10,838 nucleotides of DNA from Lysobacteraceae bacterium (GCA_020201235.1 JAIVHD010000254.1:1-10838); one strand, 5' to 3'; counted from the first letter of the stretch, positions 1 through 7,109 are shown. Numbers and translations are program-made. The notes: generated from the letters alone by a model not told the origin.

Positions 1-1
1 T

Positions 2-748
2 CTGGTGACATTCGAGTTGCGCGGCGTTGAGGCCCTGCTGCGCTGGTCGCGCGCAGACGGGGTGACGGTTTCGCCGCGCGACTTCATCCGCGTGGCTGAG
101 GAGACCGGGATGGTTCACCGCTTGAGCCAATACGCGCTCGAAATTGCGATCAGCGATCTGGCTGAGTGGCGTAGGCGCTTCGATCACGCCCCTTGGCTTG
201 CCGTCAATATCTCGGGGGTTCAGTTTCGCGAACCGGACTTCGTCCGCGAGCTGAGCGTGCTGCTGCACCGCCACCGCGTCCCTCCACACCAGGTGCATCT
301 CGAAATCACCGAAGAAGTCCTGATCGAAAATCTCGAGCGCAACCAGGCCATTTTGAACCAGCTCAACGAGATTGGCATGCCGATTGCCGTGGACGACTTC
401 GGGGTCGGCTATTCTTCGCTGGGCTACATCAAGAACTTCCCAATCTCCACGCTGAAAATCGACCAGGGGTTTATTCGCGAGCTCGATGAAGACGCCGAAG
501 ACCAGGCGATCACGCGAACGATTTGCAATTTGGCGCGGGATCTCAAGCTCGACACAGTCGCTGAAGGCATTGAAAGAGAATGCCAGCTGGAGTTCCTGCA
601 GCGCTATGGCTGCGCACTCGGTCAGGGCTTCCTATTTATGCGCCCGTCGCCGGCTGAACGCATTTCAGCGGTGCTGGCCGGCGACATCCCGTGGGCAAAG
701 TTGTTGAATAAAGGCGCGGATCGATTGCGCCAGCCTCGCCGGATCTAG
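2..748 (+). CDS. EAL-domain c-di-GMP phosphodiesterase, 3' part (5' end outside window)
   Basis: The EAL domain hydrolyses the second messenger cyclic-di-GMP to pGpG, which generally favours motility over biofilm. The frame is open to the left edge, so the N-terminus (often GGDEF, PAS or a response-regulator receiver) is not visible. Counting from the in-frame GTG at base 5, the signature VEALLRW gives E9. Also present are N68 (VNIS), E100 (LEITEE), D130-D131 (VDDFGVGYSS), K151 (LKID), E187 (AEGIE) and Q207 (LGQGF). These are the metal- and substrate-binding residues of active EAL phosphodiesterases, so activity is expected. The C-terminus ends soon after the domain, as is usual. The next gene begins 131 bases downstream behind its own promoter. 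The domain call is secure; the complete architecture and the specific gene are unknown. Confidence 0.93.
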   Translation: MVTFELRGVEALLRWSRADGVTVSPRDFIRVAEETGMVHRLSQYALEIAISDLAEWRRRFDHAPWLAVNISGVQFREPDFVRELSVLLHRHRVPPHQVHLEITEEVLIENLERNQAILNQLNEIGMPIAVDDFGVGYSSLGYIKNFPISTLKIDQGFIRELDEDAEDQAITRTICNLARDLKLDTVAEGIERECQLEFLQRYGCALGQGFLFMRPSPAERISAVLAGDIPWAKLLNKGADRLRQPRRI

Positions 749-817
749 TGTACTGTCTGGTATTAATTCGGGCTGAACGCACGGCCGGAATGGCCCAATC
801 GAGCGGCGATGCAAGCC

Positions 818-846
818 TTGCGTTCGATTTAAATATCCCTCATAAT
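818..846 (+). promoter_or_regulatory. Predicted sigma-70 promoter of rpmE2 (-35 TTGCGT, -10 CATAAT)
   Basis: TTGCGT at 818-823 and CATAAT at 841-846 are separated by exactly 17 bases. The -10 box matches five of six consensus positions; the -35 box matches only TTG. Transcription would begin near 853, about 27 bases before the rpmE2 ATG. The downstream half overlaps the inverted repeat at 844-860. Predicted by eye only. Confidence 0.5.
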
Positions 847-860
847 GACGAGCTATCATT
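844..860. promoter_or_regulatory. Inverted repeat AATGA-N7-TCATT over the rpmE2 -10 box, possible Zur operator
   Basis: AATGA (844-848) and TCATT (856-860) form a perfect 5-bp dyad around a 7-base centre, overlapping the predicted -10 and start region. A repressor bound here would block transcription. Type B L31 genes are commonly repressed by the zinc sensor Zur, whose sites in Gammaproteobacteria are AT-rich dyads with AATG...CATT arms. The AT-poor centre (CGAGCTA) and the spacing do not match the Zur consensus well, so identity is uncertain. Confidence 0.3.
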
Positions 861-879
861 TAATTGCAGGTAATGAGCC

Positions 880-1122
880 ATGAAGGCCGAAATTCATCCA
901 GAGTACCGCGAAGTCGTTTTTCAGGATTTGTCCAGCGATTTTTCGTTCAAGACGCGCTCGACCATCAAGACGCGCGACACGATTCAGTGGGAGGACGGAA
1001 ACGAATATCCGCTGGTCAAGGTCGACGTTTCGAGCAAATCCCATCCTTTCTACACCGGCCAGCACAAGATCGTGGATTCCGGCGGACGCGTGGATCGCTT
1101 TAAGCAACGTTACGGCAAGTAG
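880..1122 (+). CDS. rpmE2: 50S ribosomal protein L31 type B
   Basis: This 80-residue protein is the type B (zinc-independent) paralogue of ribosomal protein L31, which sits on the central protuberance of the 50S subunit and helps bridge it to the 30S head. It starts [16 protein letters not shown] and contains the family hallmarks SHPFYTG and a C-terminal [11 protein letters not shown]. There is no cysteine anywhere, so the zinc-binding cysteines of type A L31 are absent. In many bacteria the type B form replaces type A under zinc starvation, freeing zinc. An AGG at 868-870 precedes the ATG. Citrate synthase begins 59 bases downstream with no clear terminator between, so the two may be cotranscribed. 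Family assignment is very secure; zinc regulation is inferred from family knowledge plus the upstream dyad. Confidence 0.95.
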   Translation: MKAEIHPEYREVVFQDLSSDFSFKTRSTIKTRDTIQWEDGNEYPLVKVDVSSKSHPFYTGQHKIVDSGGRVDRFKQRYGK

Positions 1123-1181
1123 AACCGACTGTCTGCAAAGTCTTGTCGTCCAAGCCCTGTTCAATTGCAAGGAGTGCCATC

Positions 1182-2471
1182 GTGGCGGACAAAAAACTGA
1201 CCTTAAATGATCCGGAATCGGACAAGACGCTGGATCTTCCGATCATTTCCGGCACGCAGGGTGACCCGACCCTGGATATCGGCAATCTTCACAAGAAACT
1301 GGGGTATTTCACCTTCGATCCCGGCTACGGGATGACCGCAAGCTGCAAGAGCGAGATCACCTTCATCGATGGCGAGGCCGGCATCCTGCGTTATCGGGGC
1401 TATCCGATCGAGCAGCTCGCCGAGCATTCGTCGTTTCTCGAAGTGGCGTATACACTGGTCTATGGCGATTTGCCAACAAGCGACCAATTTACCCGTTTTG
1501 AGCGCGACATCACGTACCACACGATGGTGCACGAGAAGCTCAACACCTTCATTCAGGGCTTTCACTACGATGCCCACCCAATGGCGATCCTTTCCGGGGT
1601 GGTTGGATCAATGGCGGCGTTCTACCACGACAAGCTCGACGTCAACGACGCCGAACAACGCGAACTGGCCGCCAAGCGCCTGATCGCCAAAATGCCGACG
1701 ATCGCGGCCGCGGCGTTTCGCCACTCGATGGGCTGGCCAAGCGCCTTTCCCAGGAACTCCTTGCCGTACGCCGATCGATTCCTGCACATGATGTTTTCCG
1801 TGCCGGCCGAACCGTACGAAGTCAACCCGGTGGCGGCCAAAGCGCTTGATTTGCTATTCATTTTGCATGCCGACCATGAGCAGAATGCCTCGACATCGAC
1901 CGTTCGCCTGGTTGGTTCGACCGGCGCAAATCCGTATGCCTGCGTCGCAGCCGGTATCGCGGCACTTTGGGGGCCGGCACATGGCGGCGCCAACGAAGCC
2001 GTGCTCAGCATGCTCAACCAGATCGGCTCGGTCAAGAATGTGGCGGAATTCGTCAAGCGGGCCAAGGACAAGGACGACCCATTCCGGCTGATGGGCTTTG
2101 GCCACCGTGTCTACAAGAATTACGATCCCAGGGCCACCATCATCCGCAAGCAGTGCCACGAAGTGCTGAGCGAGCTGGGCCAGCAAGACGAGCTACTCGA
2201 CCTGGCGATGGAACTGGAGCGGATCGCGCTCGAAGACGACTATTTTGTCGAGCGCAAGCTGTACCCCAACGTCGACTTCTATTCCGGGATCATTTACAAG
2301 GCGCTGGGCATTCCTTCGTCGATGTTCACGCCGATGTTCGCAATTGGCAGAACGGTCGGCTGGGTCAGTCAGTGGCTCGAACAATCGTCCACGCCGACCC
2401 GCATTGGCCGGCCACGACAAGTCTATACCGGCGCGACCGAACGCGATTACGCACCGATCAAAAACCGCTGA
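1182..2471 (+). CDS. gltA: Citrate synthase (type I, hexameric)
   Basis: Condenses oxaloacetate and acetyl-CoA to citrate, the entry step of the TCA cycle, in the cytoplasm. The length of 429 residues matches the roughly 427 of E. coli GltA. The catalytic triad is visible: H267 in [10 protein letters not shown]308 in [14 protein letters not shown] and D365 in NVDFYSGI. The N-terminal small beta domain typical of NADH-regulated Gram-negative enzymes is also present (about residues 1-60, including [22 protein letters not shown]). I chose the GTG at 1182 because AAGGAG at 1169-1174 lies 7 bases before it and the product then begins MADKKLTL, as in homologues. A longer reading from a TTG at 1143 has no such site and adds unrelated residues. 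The C-terminus [11 protein letters not shown] is typical of the family. No oddities seen. Confidence 0.97.
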   Translation: MADKKLTLNDPESDKTLDLPIISGTQGDPTLDIGNLHKKLGYFTFDPGYGMTASCKSEITFIDGEAGILRYRGYPIEQLAEHSSFLEVAYTLVYGDLPTSDQFTRFERDITYHTMVHEKLNTFIQGFHYDAHPMAILSGVVGSMAAFYHDKLDVNDAEQRELAAKRLIAKMPTIAAAAFRHSMGWPSAFPRNSLPYADRFLHMMFSVPAEPYEVNPVAAKALDLLFILHADHEQNASTSTVRLVGSTGANPYACVAAGIAALWGPAHGGANEAVLSMLNQIGSVKNVAEFVKRAKDKDDPFRLMGFGHRVYKNYDPRATIIRKQCHEVLSELGQQDELLDLAMELERIALEDDYFVERKLYPNVDFYSGIIYKALGIPSSMFTPMFAIGRTVGWVSQWLEQSSTPTRIGRPRQVYTGATERDYAPIKNR

Positions 2472-2475
2472 ACCC

Positions 2476-2493
2476 GGCCACTAGTGGGCCTAT
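2476..2493 (+). terminator. Weak palindrome just after gltA, possible terminator
   Basis: A perfect 10-bp palindrome CCACTAGTGG (2478-2487) begins six bases after the gltA stop. It can extend through GGCC...GGCC with one bulged G and is followed by CTATTTAA. The stem is short and the T-run poor, so it is only a candidate end for gltA transcripts. Confidence 0.2.
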
Positions 2494-2500
2494 TTAACGA

Positions 2501-2538
2501 AAAAGAGCGGGAAATCTGGCCCAATCCGGCTTTTCCGC
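2501..2538 (-). terminator. Intrinsic terminator of the minus-strand pair (PBP1A and the conserved protein)
   Basis: Bases 2507-2514 pair with 2531-2538 (8 bp with one G-T). After a T/C mismatch, 2516-2519 pair with 2526-2529 (one G-T) around a 6-base loop. Read on the minus strand, the hairpin is followed directly by TCTTTTTCGTT, a good U-tract. It lies about 40 bases after the stop of the minus-strand gene. On the plus strand there is no T-run after it, so it mainly ends leftward transcription. Confidence 0.72.
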
Positions 2539-2576
2539 AGTAGATCAGCGTTAAATCCGTCAGGCTCCTGGGTGCC

Positions 2577-3224
2577 TCAGTCATCGATTGGACCGTCGAG
2601 GCCGGGCGGTGGACTGTGTTGTTCGATCATTTGTTCGATTTCACCGATCCCTGCACGCCGTTGCGGGCGACCATCGACCGGATCCGGGGGCGGCTGTTTC
2701 CAGCGCTTGCCGGCCATCAGCGCCAGCTCGAAGCAGCGCCCATCAGCCTCGATAACCAGCAAATCGAGGTCGCGGAAGCCACCGTCATGCCAGCGGATTT
2801 TCCGCCGTTCCTGCTCAAACGGAAGCTTGTTTCTCATCAGTAACGCCAGAACTTCGTCGGGATTCTCGCAAAACAGATGCAAGGAAATTCTCGAGTGCTG
2901 GTCGGCCGTTCCTTCCAGCACGGGCCCGACCAGCTTGGGCCGGAAGGTGTGGAAAAACCGCATAGCCTCGATCGCTGCGGCGCGTAAGTCTGAAACCGTA
3001 TCCAGATGCTGGTCGCCGCCGTAGAGCGACTGGTAGCGCTTCAGTTCCTGTTCGACCTCTTCATTGGACGGCAAGCCCGAGCGATCCGGCAAGCCCAGGC
3101 GGTTGGCCGCTTTTTGCTTGGCCGCACGATAGTTGCGCAAGCCTTCGGTCGCCAGGATTCGGGCCGCCTCGGCTGCGACTTGCTGGCGCGCCCGCCGGCC
3201 CTGACGATTCCCTTTGGTATTCAT
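2577..3224 (-). CDS. Conserved protein of unknown function, possible degenerate nucleotidyltransferase fold
   Basis: A 215-residue cytoplasmic protein with no signal peptide or membrane segment. The basic, helical N-terminus (about 1-65) contains AEAARILATEGLRNYRAAKQKAANRLGLP and LPSNEEVEQELKRYQSLY. A central segment (about 75-170) begins FRPKLVGPVLEGTADQHSRISLHLF. Its G...GTA..HS spacing recalls the opening motif of polymerase-beta-type nucleotidyltransferases (GSxARGTAxxxSDIDL), but the metal-binding aspartates are replaced (SRISLHLF). The C-terminus carries DPVDGRPQRRAGIGEIEQMIEQ and a proline-rich tail. I recall similar proteins as uncharacterised open reading frames in Xanthomonadales-like genomes, but know no function. 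The ATG at 3224 has AAGGA upstream at a 10-base spacing. The gene follows PBP1A by 98 bases on the same strand and shares the terminator at 2501-2538, so cotranscription is plausible. The fold suggestion is inference only. Confidence 0.8.
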   Translation of the reverse strand: MNTKGNRQGRRARQQVAAEAARILATEGLRNYRAAKQKAANRLGLPDRSGLPSNEEVEQELKRYQSLYGGDQHLDTVSDLRAAAIEAMRFFHTFRPKLVGPVLEGTADQHSRISLHLFCENPDEVLALLMRNKLPFEQERRKIRWHDGGFRDLDLLVIEADGRCFELALMAGKRWKQPPPDPVDGRPQRRAGIGEIEQMIEQHSPPPGLDGPIDD

Positions 3225-3322
3225 GTCCGTTCTTTCCTTGCCAATGCGTTGCTTGCAGTCGTCGACGAGCCTGGGAGGCCGGGACTGCAGGGCGAATTTT
3301 AGATCGTGGCGCGACAGTCGAG

Positions 3323-5740
3323 CTAGAAAACATCGTAGGGGTCACCGTCCTTTCCGACCGCGGCCTCGCCATCGGAACCGCGTTTAAATGGCGGCAGGTT
3401 GGCGGCCGGAAACCATTCCGGGATCGCAGCCGGCGTACCTGGCCGAACGCGCTCGCCGGTTTCGGGATCGATCATGGCCTGAACGATGCCGACCGGGATC
3501 GGTTGCCGGCTTTCTTCGATACCATCCAGCGCAAGCTGCATGTAATCAACCCAGATCGGCAAGGCGGTTCGCCCGCCCTGCTCAAGATCACCGAGTGACT
3601 GGCTGCTGTCCATGCCAACCCAGACGGTTGTGACCAGATGATGATTGAATCCGGAAAACCAGGTATCTCGCTGATCATTCGTCGTTCCAGTCTTGCCGGA
3701 CAGGTCGCCGCGGTTGAGCGCCTGCGCCCGACGGCCTGTTCCGGAAGTGATCACATCTGACATCATCGAGCGGATCAGCCAGGCGGTCTGCGGACTGATC
3801 ACGCGTCTGGCATACAGCGGCTCGGGCGGCCCGTGCAGCGCTGCTTGGTCAACGCTTGGGTCGTCGTCAACCCCGCTGGCTCGAGACTCGCTCACGTTCG
3901 ACAGATCGAGCTTCCGTGGTGCCGGCGCATCATCAACGTCACCGTCCGCCGAGGTCAAACTCGCGTCGGGCAAGCCCGCATCGGCGCGATCGCGCGGTAT
4001 CGGCCTGGTGTCTGCCGCACGGCCCGCGCGATCCGCACGACCCGCACAATCGGCACACGCAAACGGCCGCTCCGGCAGATCCAGCTCGCGCCCTTCGCCA
4101 TCGATGATCGCATGTAGGAAATGAGGTTCGATCGCCAAACCGCCGTTGGCGAAAACCGCGTAGGCCGAGGCCAGCTCCAGCGGTGTGATCGATGCCGAGC
4201 CGAGCGCCATCGAAGGGCCTTTGGGAATGTCATCGCGGACAAAGCCAAACCCAGTTACATAATCGATCGCCGTGTCCAAACCAAGGGCCAGAACGAGGCG
4301 CACGCTGATCAGGTTGCGCGAATGGATCATGCCTTCGCGCAGGCGGGTCGGCCCGTGGAACCGCTCGCTGAAGTTTTGCGGCTTCCAGCTACGCTCCTGC
4401 GAGGGATCATCGAACACCACGGGTGCATCATTGACAACCAGCGCGGCCTGCGCCTCGGGAATCTGGGCCAGCCGCCAGCCTTCAGGGTCGTCGCGCAATC
4501 GCACCTGGTCGCCGGGCGACAGCACGGCGGCCACCGACGACGGCGGCGGCCCGCGGCGGTCGCGCGCAATATGCTCCCGGGCCCACTCGATCCGGTCCAA
4601 CGTCAATTCAGCAATTCGGCCATCGGCCAGCAGCAGTTGGGCGGCCTGTTCGTCGGATTTGAGCACGATGGCCGGCAGTAGATCGCCCACAGTCGCCACG
4701 CCGGCAAGCCGTTCGAGCAGCGGCTCCCGGCTTTCCAGCAAGGCAGGGTCAACGGTCTGTTCCGGGCCGCGCCACCCATGGCGCTTGTCATACGCATCAA
4801 GGCCATCGATGACCGCTTGCGCGGCGGCCCGCTGAAGCCGGCTGTCAATGGTTGTCACGATGTGGAAGCCACGGGTATAGGCGGCTTTCGCCCCGAACCG
4901 ATCGACCGCCTGCTGGCGCGCGATCTCGGCAATCCAGGGTGCATCCAGCTCGCTCTTGGCACCATGCAAACGGGCCTGATCGGGTTCGATGGAAGCCTGC
5001 AGAAATTCACTCTCGGTAATGAAACCCTCGTCGCGCATTCTCCTCAGGACATAGGCGCGTCGCTCGAGAGCGGCCGAAGGACTGGTCACCGGGTTGACAC
5101 GAGAAGGCCGTTGCGGAAGCCCCGCGATCATCGCCATTTCGGCGATGCTGAGCTGGTCGACGCTTTTGCCGTAGTAGGTCTGAGCCGCCGCGCCTACGCC
5201 ATAGGCCCGGTGGCCGAGGAATTCCTTGTTGAGGTAAAGCTCCAGGATTTCGTCCTTGCTCATTTCACGCTCGATTTTCATCGCCAGAAAAATCTCGCGA
5301 ATCTTGCGCGTCAGGGAAAACTCCGTGCTCAGAAAAAACCTGCGCGCGACCTGCTGCGTGATGGTGCTGCCGCCAGGCACCCGGCGCTGGCCCATATAGC
5401 GTGCGTATCCGATCGCGCCACGCAGCGTTCCGCGCCAGTCAAAGCCCGGATGGTTGTAAAAATTATCATCTTCGGCGGCCAGGAAAGCCTGCTTGAAATG
5501 GACCGGTATCTCGTCTATTGAAAGCGGTATCCGGCGCTGCTCGCCAATCTCGGTAATCAAGCGGTCATCGGCCGAATACACCCTCAACGGAACCTGTAGT
5601 TCGATATCGCGCAGACTCTCGACCGGCGGCAGAGATGGGACAATGAATAGCCAAAGCAATGTGACGCCGATCACCCCGGATATCAACCCGAACAAAAACA
5701 GGCGGATAGAAAACCTAATTAAAGACTTTATTTGTGACAT
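3323..5740 (-). CDS. mrcA: Class A penicillin-binding protein 1A with transpeptidase core deletion
   Basis: PBP1A polymerises lipid II into glycan strands and normally crosslinks them, anchored in the inner membrane. Visible in order: an N-terminal membrane helix (about 15-35); a complete GT51 domain with AAEDDNFYNHPGF (catalytic E90), GGSTITQQ, RKIREIFLAMKIE, KDEILELYLNKEFLGHRAYGVGAAAQTYYGK and AGLPQRPSRVNPV; a PBP1A-type OB/outer-pilot region (about 300-425); then transpeptidase remnants with SRN (S474) and KTGTT (K683). Homologues have about 55 residues between PEAQAALV and VNDAPVVF, including the SxxKPF nucleophile motif. Here the two blocks join directly near residue 435, in frame. No other SxxK lies nearby, so the transpeptidase should be inactive. 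An 80-residue disordered linker (561-642) is longer than usual. I chose the ATG at 5740, which has AAGGTG 11 bases upstream; the ATG at 5761 would add 7 residues but has no binding site. Divergent from pilM, as in many Gammaproteobacteria. Confidence 0.93.
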   Translation of the reverse strand: MSQIKSLIRFSIRLFLFGLISGVIGVTLLWLFIVPSLPPVESLRDIELQVPLRVYSADDRLITEIGEQRRIPLSIDEIPVHFKQAFLAAEDDNFYNHPGFDWRGTLRGAIGYARYMGQRRVPGGSTITQQVARRFFLSTEFSLTRKIREIFLAMKIEREMSKDEILELYLNKEFLGHRAYGVGAAAQTYYGKSVDQLSIAEMAMIAGLPQRPSRVNPVTSPSAALERRAYVLRRMRDEGFITESEFLQASIEPDQARLHGAKSELDAPWIAEIARQQAVDRFGAKAAYTRGFHIVTTIDSRLQRAAAQAVIDGLDAYDKRHGWRGPEQTVDPALLESREPLLERLAGVATVGDLLPAIVLKSDEQAAQLLLADGRIAELTLDRIEWAREHIARDRRGPPPSSVAAVLSPGDQVRLRDDPEGWRLAQIPEAQAALVVNDAPVVFDDPSQERSWKPQNFSERFHGPTRLREGMIHSRNLISVRLVLALGLDTAIDYVTGFGFVRDDIPKGPSMALGSASITPLELASAYAVFANGGLAIEPHFLHAIIDGEGRELDLPERPFACADCAGRADRAGRAADTRPIPRDRADAGLPDASLTSADGDVDDAPAPRKLDLSNVSESRASGVDDDPSVDQAALHGPPEPLYARRVISPQTAWLIRSMMSDVITSGTGRRAQALNRGDLSGKTGTTNDQRDTWFSGFNHHLVTTVWVGMDSSQSLGDLEQGGRTALPIWVDYMQLALDGIEESRQPIPVGIVQAMIDPETGERVRPGTPAAIPEWFPAANLPPFKRGSDGEAAVGKDGDPYDVF
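4010..4045 (-). repeat. Imperfect 18-bp tandem repeat in the PBP1A linker
   Basis: Two adjacent 18-base units on the minus strand encode AGRADR and AGRAAD (GCGGGTCGTGCGGATCGC, then GCGGGCCGTGCGGCAGAC). They match at 13 of 18 positions and lie just after the CADC cysteine pair. This points to local slippage expansion of the linker. Confidence 0.5.
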
Positions 5741-5751
5741 GAAGTATGATA

Positions 5752-5757
5752 CACCTT
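5752..5757 (-). promoter_or_regulatory. Candidate ribosome binding site for PBP1A (AAGGTG)
   Basis: AAGGTG on the minus strand lies 11 bases before the ATG at 5740. It favours that start over the ATG at 5761, which the predicted transcript would reach only about 3 bases after its 5' end. The spacing is longer than ideal. Confidence 0.4.
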
Positions 5758-5770
5758 GCATCCGGGATCA

Positions 5771-5800
5771 AAAATACGCGCAAGCGAGAGGGTCGACCAA
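5771..5800 (-). promoter_or_regulatory. Candidate mrcA promoter (-35 TTGGTC, -10 TATTTT)
   Basis: On the minus strand, TTGGTC (5795-5800) and TATTTT (5771-5776) are spaced by 18 bases. Transcription would begin near 5764, about 24 bases before the preferred ATG. Matches to consensus are modest (3/6 and 4/6), so this is a suggestion only. Confidence 0.3.
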
Positions 5801-5943
5801 TTCCGACAAGCGTTCATTTTGGACCTCGGTGATTCGGAATCGATCCGTATTATCAAGGCAGGGTGCTCGAAAACCAAGTGTGTAGCGTCCGGAATGGGGG
5901 AGGGCTGTCTATACGAATCAACTAAAGATGGAGGAGCGTGGGG

Positions 5944-6054
5944 ATGAAGCGCGAAAAATTATCAAGCCCGGCGCAGCCGGGACAGCCAAGGTTCGGACTC
6001 AAACACGCAGACGGTTGCCGGACCGAAGCATCCGATACCGGGGAAGCGTCTTGA
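5944..6054 (+). CDS. Candidate 36-residue leader ORF translationally coupled to pilM
   Basis: GGAGGAG at 5930-5936 lies 7 bases before an ATG at 5944, the strongest Shine-Dalgarno in the window. The frame runs 36 codons (begins MKREKLSSPAQPG, ends SDTGEAS) and stops at TGA 6052-6054. That stop overlaps the pilM TTG start (6051-6053) in the sequence TTGA. This overlap resembles the coupled junctions pilM/N, N/O and O/P downstream. The peptide is hydrophilic, with no membrane segment or recognised domain, and I know of no homologue. It may be a real small protein or a leader whose translation feeds ribosomes onto the weak TTG of pilM. The binding site and overlap are seen directly; function is unknown. 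Confidence 0.45.
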   Translation: MKREKLSSPAQPGQPRFGLKHADGCRTEASDTGEAS

Positions 6055-7109
6055 ATATTTTCCCGCGATCCTCGCCACCCACCATCGGGCTGGATATCGG
6101 CACCAGCAGCGTCAAGCTGCTACAGCTGAGTAAAACCGGCTCGACCTACCGCGTCGAACATTTCGCAATTGAGCACCTGCCCGAAGGGGCCTTTGCCGAA
6201 CACGCGATCAACAACGTCGACGAAGTCGCCAAGGCCATACGAAGCGCGCTCAAGCGCAGCGGAACCAAGGCCCGCCACTGCGCGATGGCGGTATCTGGCT
6301 CAGCCGTAATCACCAAGGTGATCCATTTACCGGCCGACCTCGAAGAGAGCGAGATCGAAGGCCAGATCGAGATCGAGGCCGGTCAGTACATACCCTACCC
6401 GCGCGATGAGGTCAGCCTGGATTTCGAAATTCTGGGCCGTTCCGCGCGCAACGCCGACAGCGTTGAAGTCCTGCTTGCCGCATCCAAGACCGAAAACGTC
6501 GAAACACGCGAAGCGGTCGCCGACGAAGCCGGTCTGAAGGCCCGGATCATTGACGTCGAGGCATTTGCCATCGCCAATGCCTTTGAGCTGATCCGGCAGC
6601 GCGACGGCATATCAGATTCCAGCGTCATCGCCATTCTCGATATTGGCGACGTCCGCTCGTCGTTAACCGTTTTGCGCGACGGGCGCTCGATTTATTACCG
6701 CGACCATCCGTTTGGCGGGCGTGAATTGGTCGAGGAAACCATTCGCCGTTATGGCCTGGATGCCGAGCAGGCGCGCTTCTGGAAACGTCGCGAAGACCCG
6801 CCGGCGGGGTTCGAAGACGAAGTCCTCGAACCGTATCGACAAAACATCATCCAGCAAATCGGTCGTGCGCTGCAGTTTTATTCATCAAGCCGGGACTATG
6901 CCAGCATCTCAACCCTGTTTTTAGCCGGTGGCGGCGCTCTGGTTGGCGGTCTCGTAGATGCAGTTGGCTCCGAACTCGGCATGGATTGCGAGCTCGCCGA
7001 TCCGCTGAAAAACCTCAAGATCGCGCCGCGCATCAACGCCGGCACACTGGATCAATACAGACCGGCCCTGGTGACCGTCAGCGGCCTGGCTATGCGGGGA
7101 GTGGAATAA
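6051..7109 (+). CDS. pilM: Type IV pilus assembly protein PilM
   Basis: PilM is a cytoplasmic actin-like (FtsA/MreB-fold) ATP-binding protein. It binds the N-terminus of PilN and links the pilus motor to the alignment subcomplex. The product is 352 residues, close to the usual 354. GLDIGTSSVKLLQLSK (from G13) is the first phosphate loop, ILDIGDVRSSLTV (D197) the second, and LAGGGALVGGL (291-301) the adenosine motif. QIEIEAGQYIPYP is characteristic of the family. I chose the TTG at 6051 because GGGGAA lies just upstream and the product then starts MNIFPRSSPPTIGLDIG, like homologues. An in-frame ATG at 5928 would add 41 arginine-rich residues of unrelated sequence without a binding site. The stop TAA overlaps the pilN ATG by one base. 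First full-size gene of the pilMNOPQ operon. Confidence 0.95.
   Translation: MNIFPRSSPPTIGLDIGTSSVKLLQLSKTGSTYRVEHFAIEHLPEGAFAEHAINNVDEVAKAIRSALKRSGTKARHCAMAVSGSAVITKVIHLPADLEESEIEGQIEIEAGQYIPYPRDEVSLDFEILGRSARNADSVEVLLAASKTENVETREAVADEAGLKARIIDVEAFAIANAFELIRQRDGISDSSVIAILDIGDVRSSLTVLRDGRSIYYRDHPFGGRELVEETIRRYGLDAEQARFWKRREDPPAGFEDEVLEPYRQNIIQQIGRALQFYSSSRDYASISTLFLAGGGALVGGLVDAVGSELGMDCELADPLKNLKIAPRINAGTLDQYRPALVTVSGLAMRGVE

Noticed and set aside
1143..1181. Extended citrate synthase start at TTG 1143
   Set aside because: The GTG at 1182 has AAGGAG at ideal spacing and gives the family-typical N-terminus.
3225..3322. Promoter for the conserved minus-strand gene
   Set aside because: A TAAAAT-like -10 exists but no -35 box at suitable spacing; readthrough from mrcA is as likely.
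4121..4835. Plus-strand ORFs of 186-187 codons opposite the PBP1A middle region
   Set aside because: Overlapping antisense frames with low-complexity Arg/Ser/Pro composition and no family features.
4778..5521. Long plus-strand ORF (247 codons) opposite mrcA
   Set aside because: It lies wholly antisense to the conserved glycosyltransferase region of PBP1A, shows no recognisable domain and is explained by codon bias of the real gene.
5819..5853. Possible pil operon promoter TTGGAC...TATTAT
   Set aside because: The boxes are 23 bases apart, too far for sigma-70, and no better pair was found upstream of 5930.
5928..6050. Extended PilM start at ATG 5928
   Set aside because: No binding site precedes it, it adds 41 residues unlike PilM, and the strong GGAGGAG serves a different frame starting at 5944.
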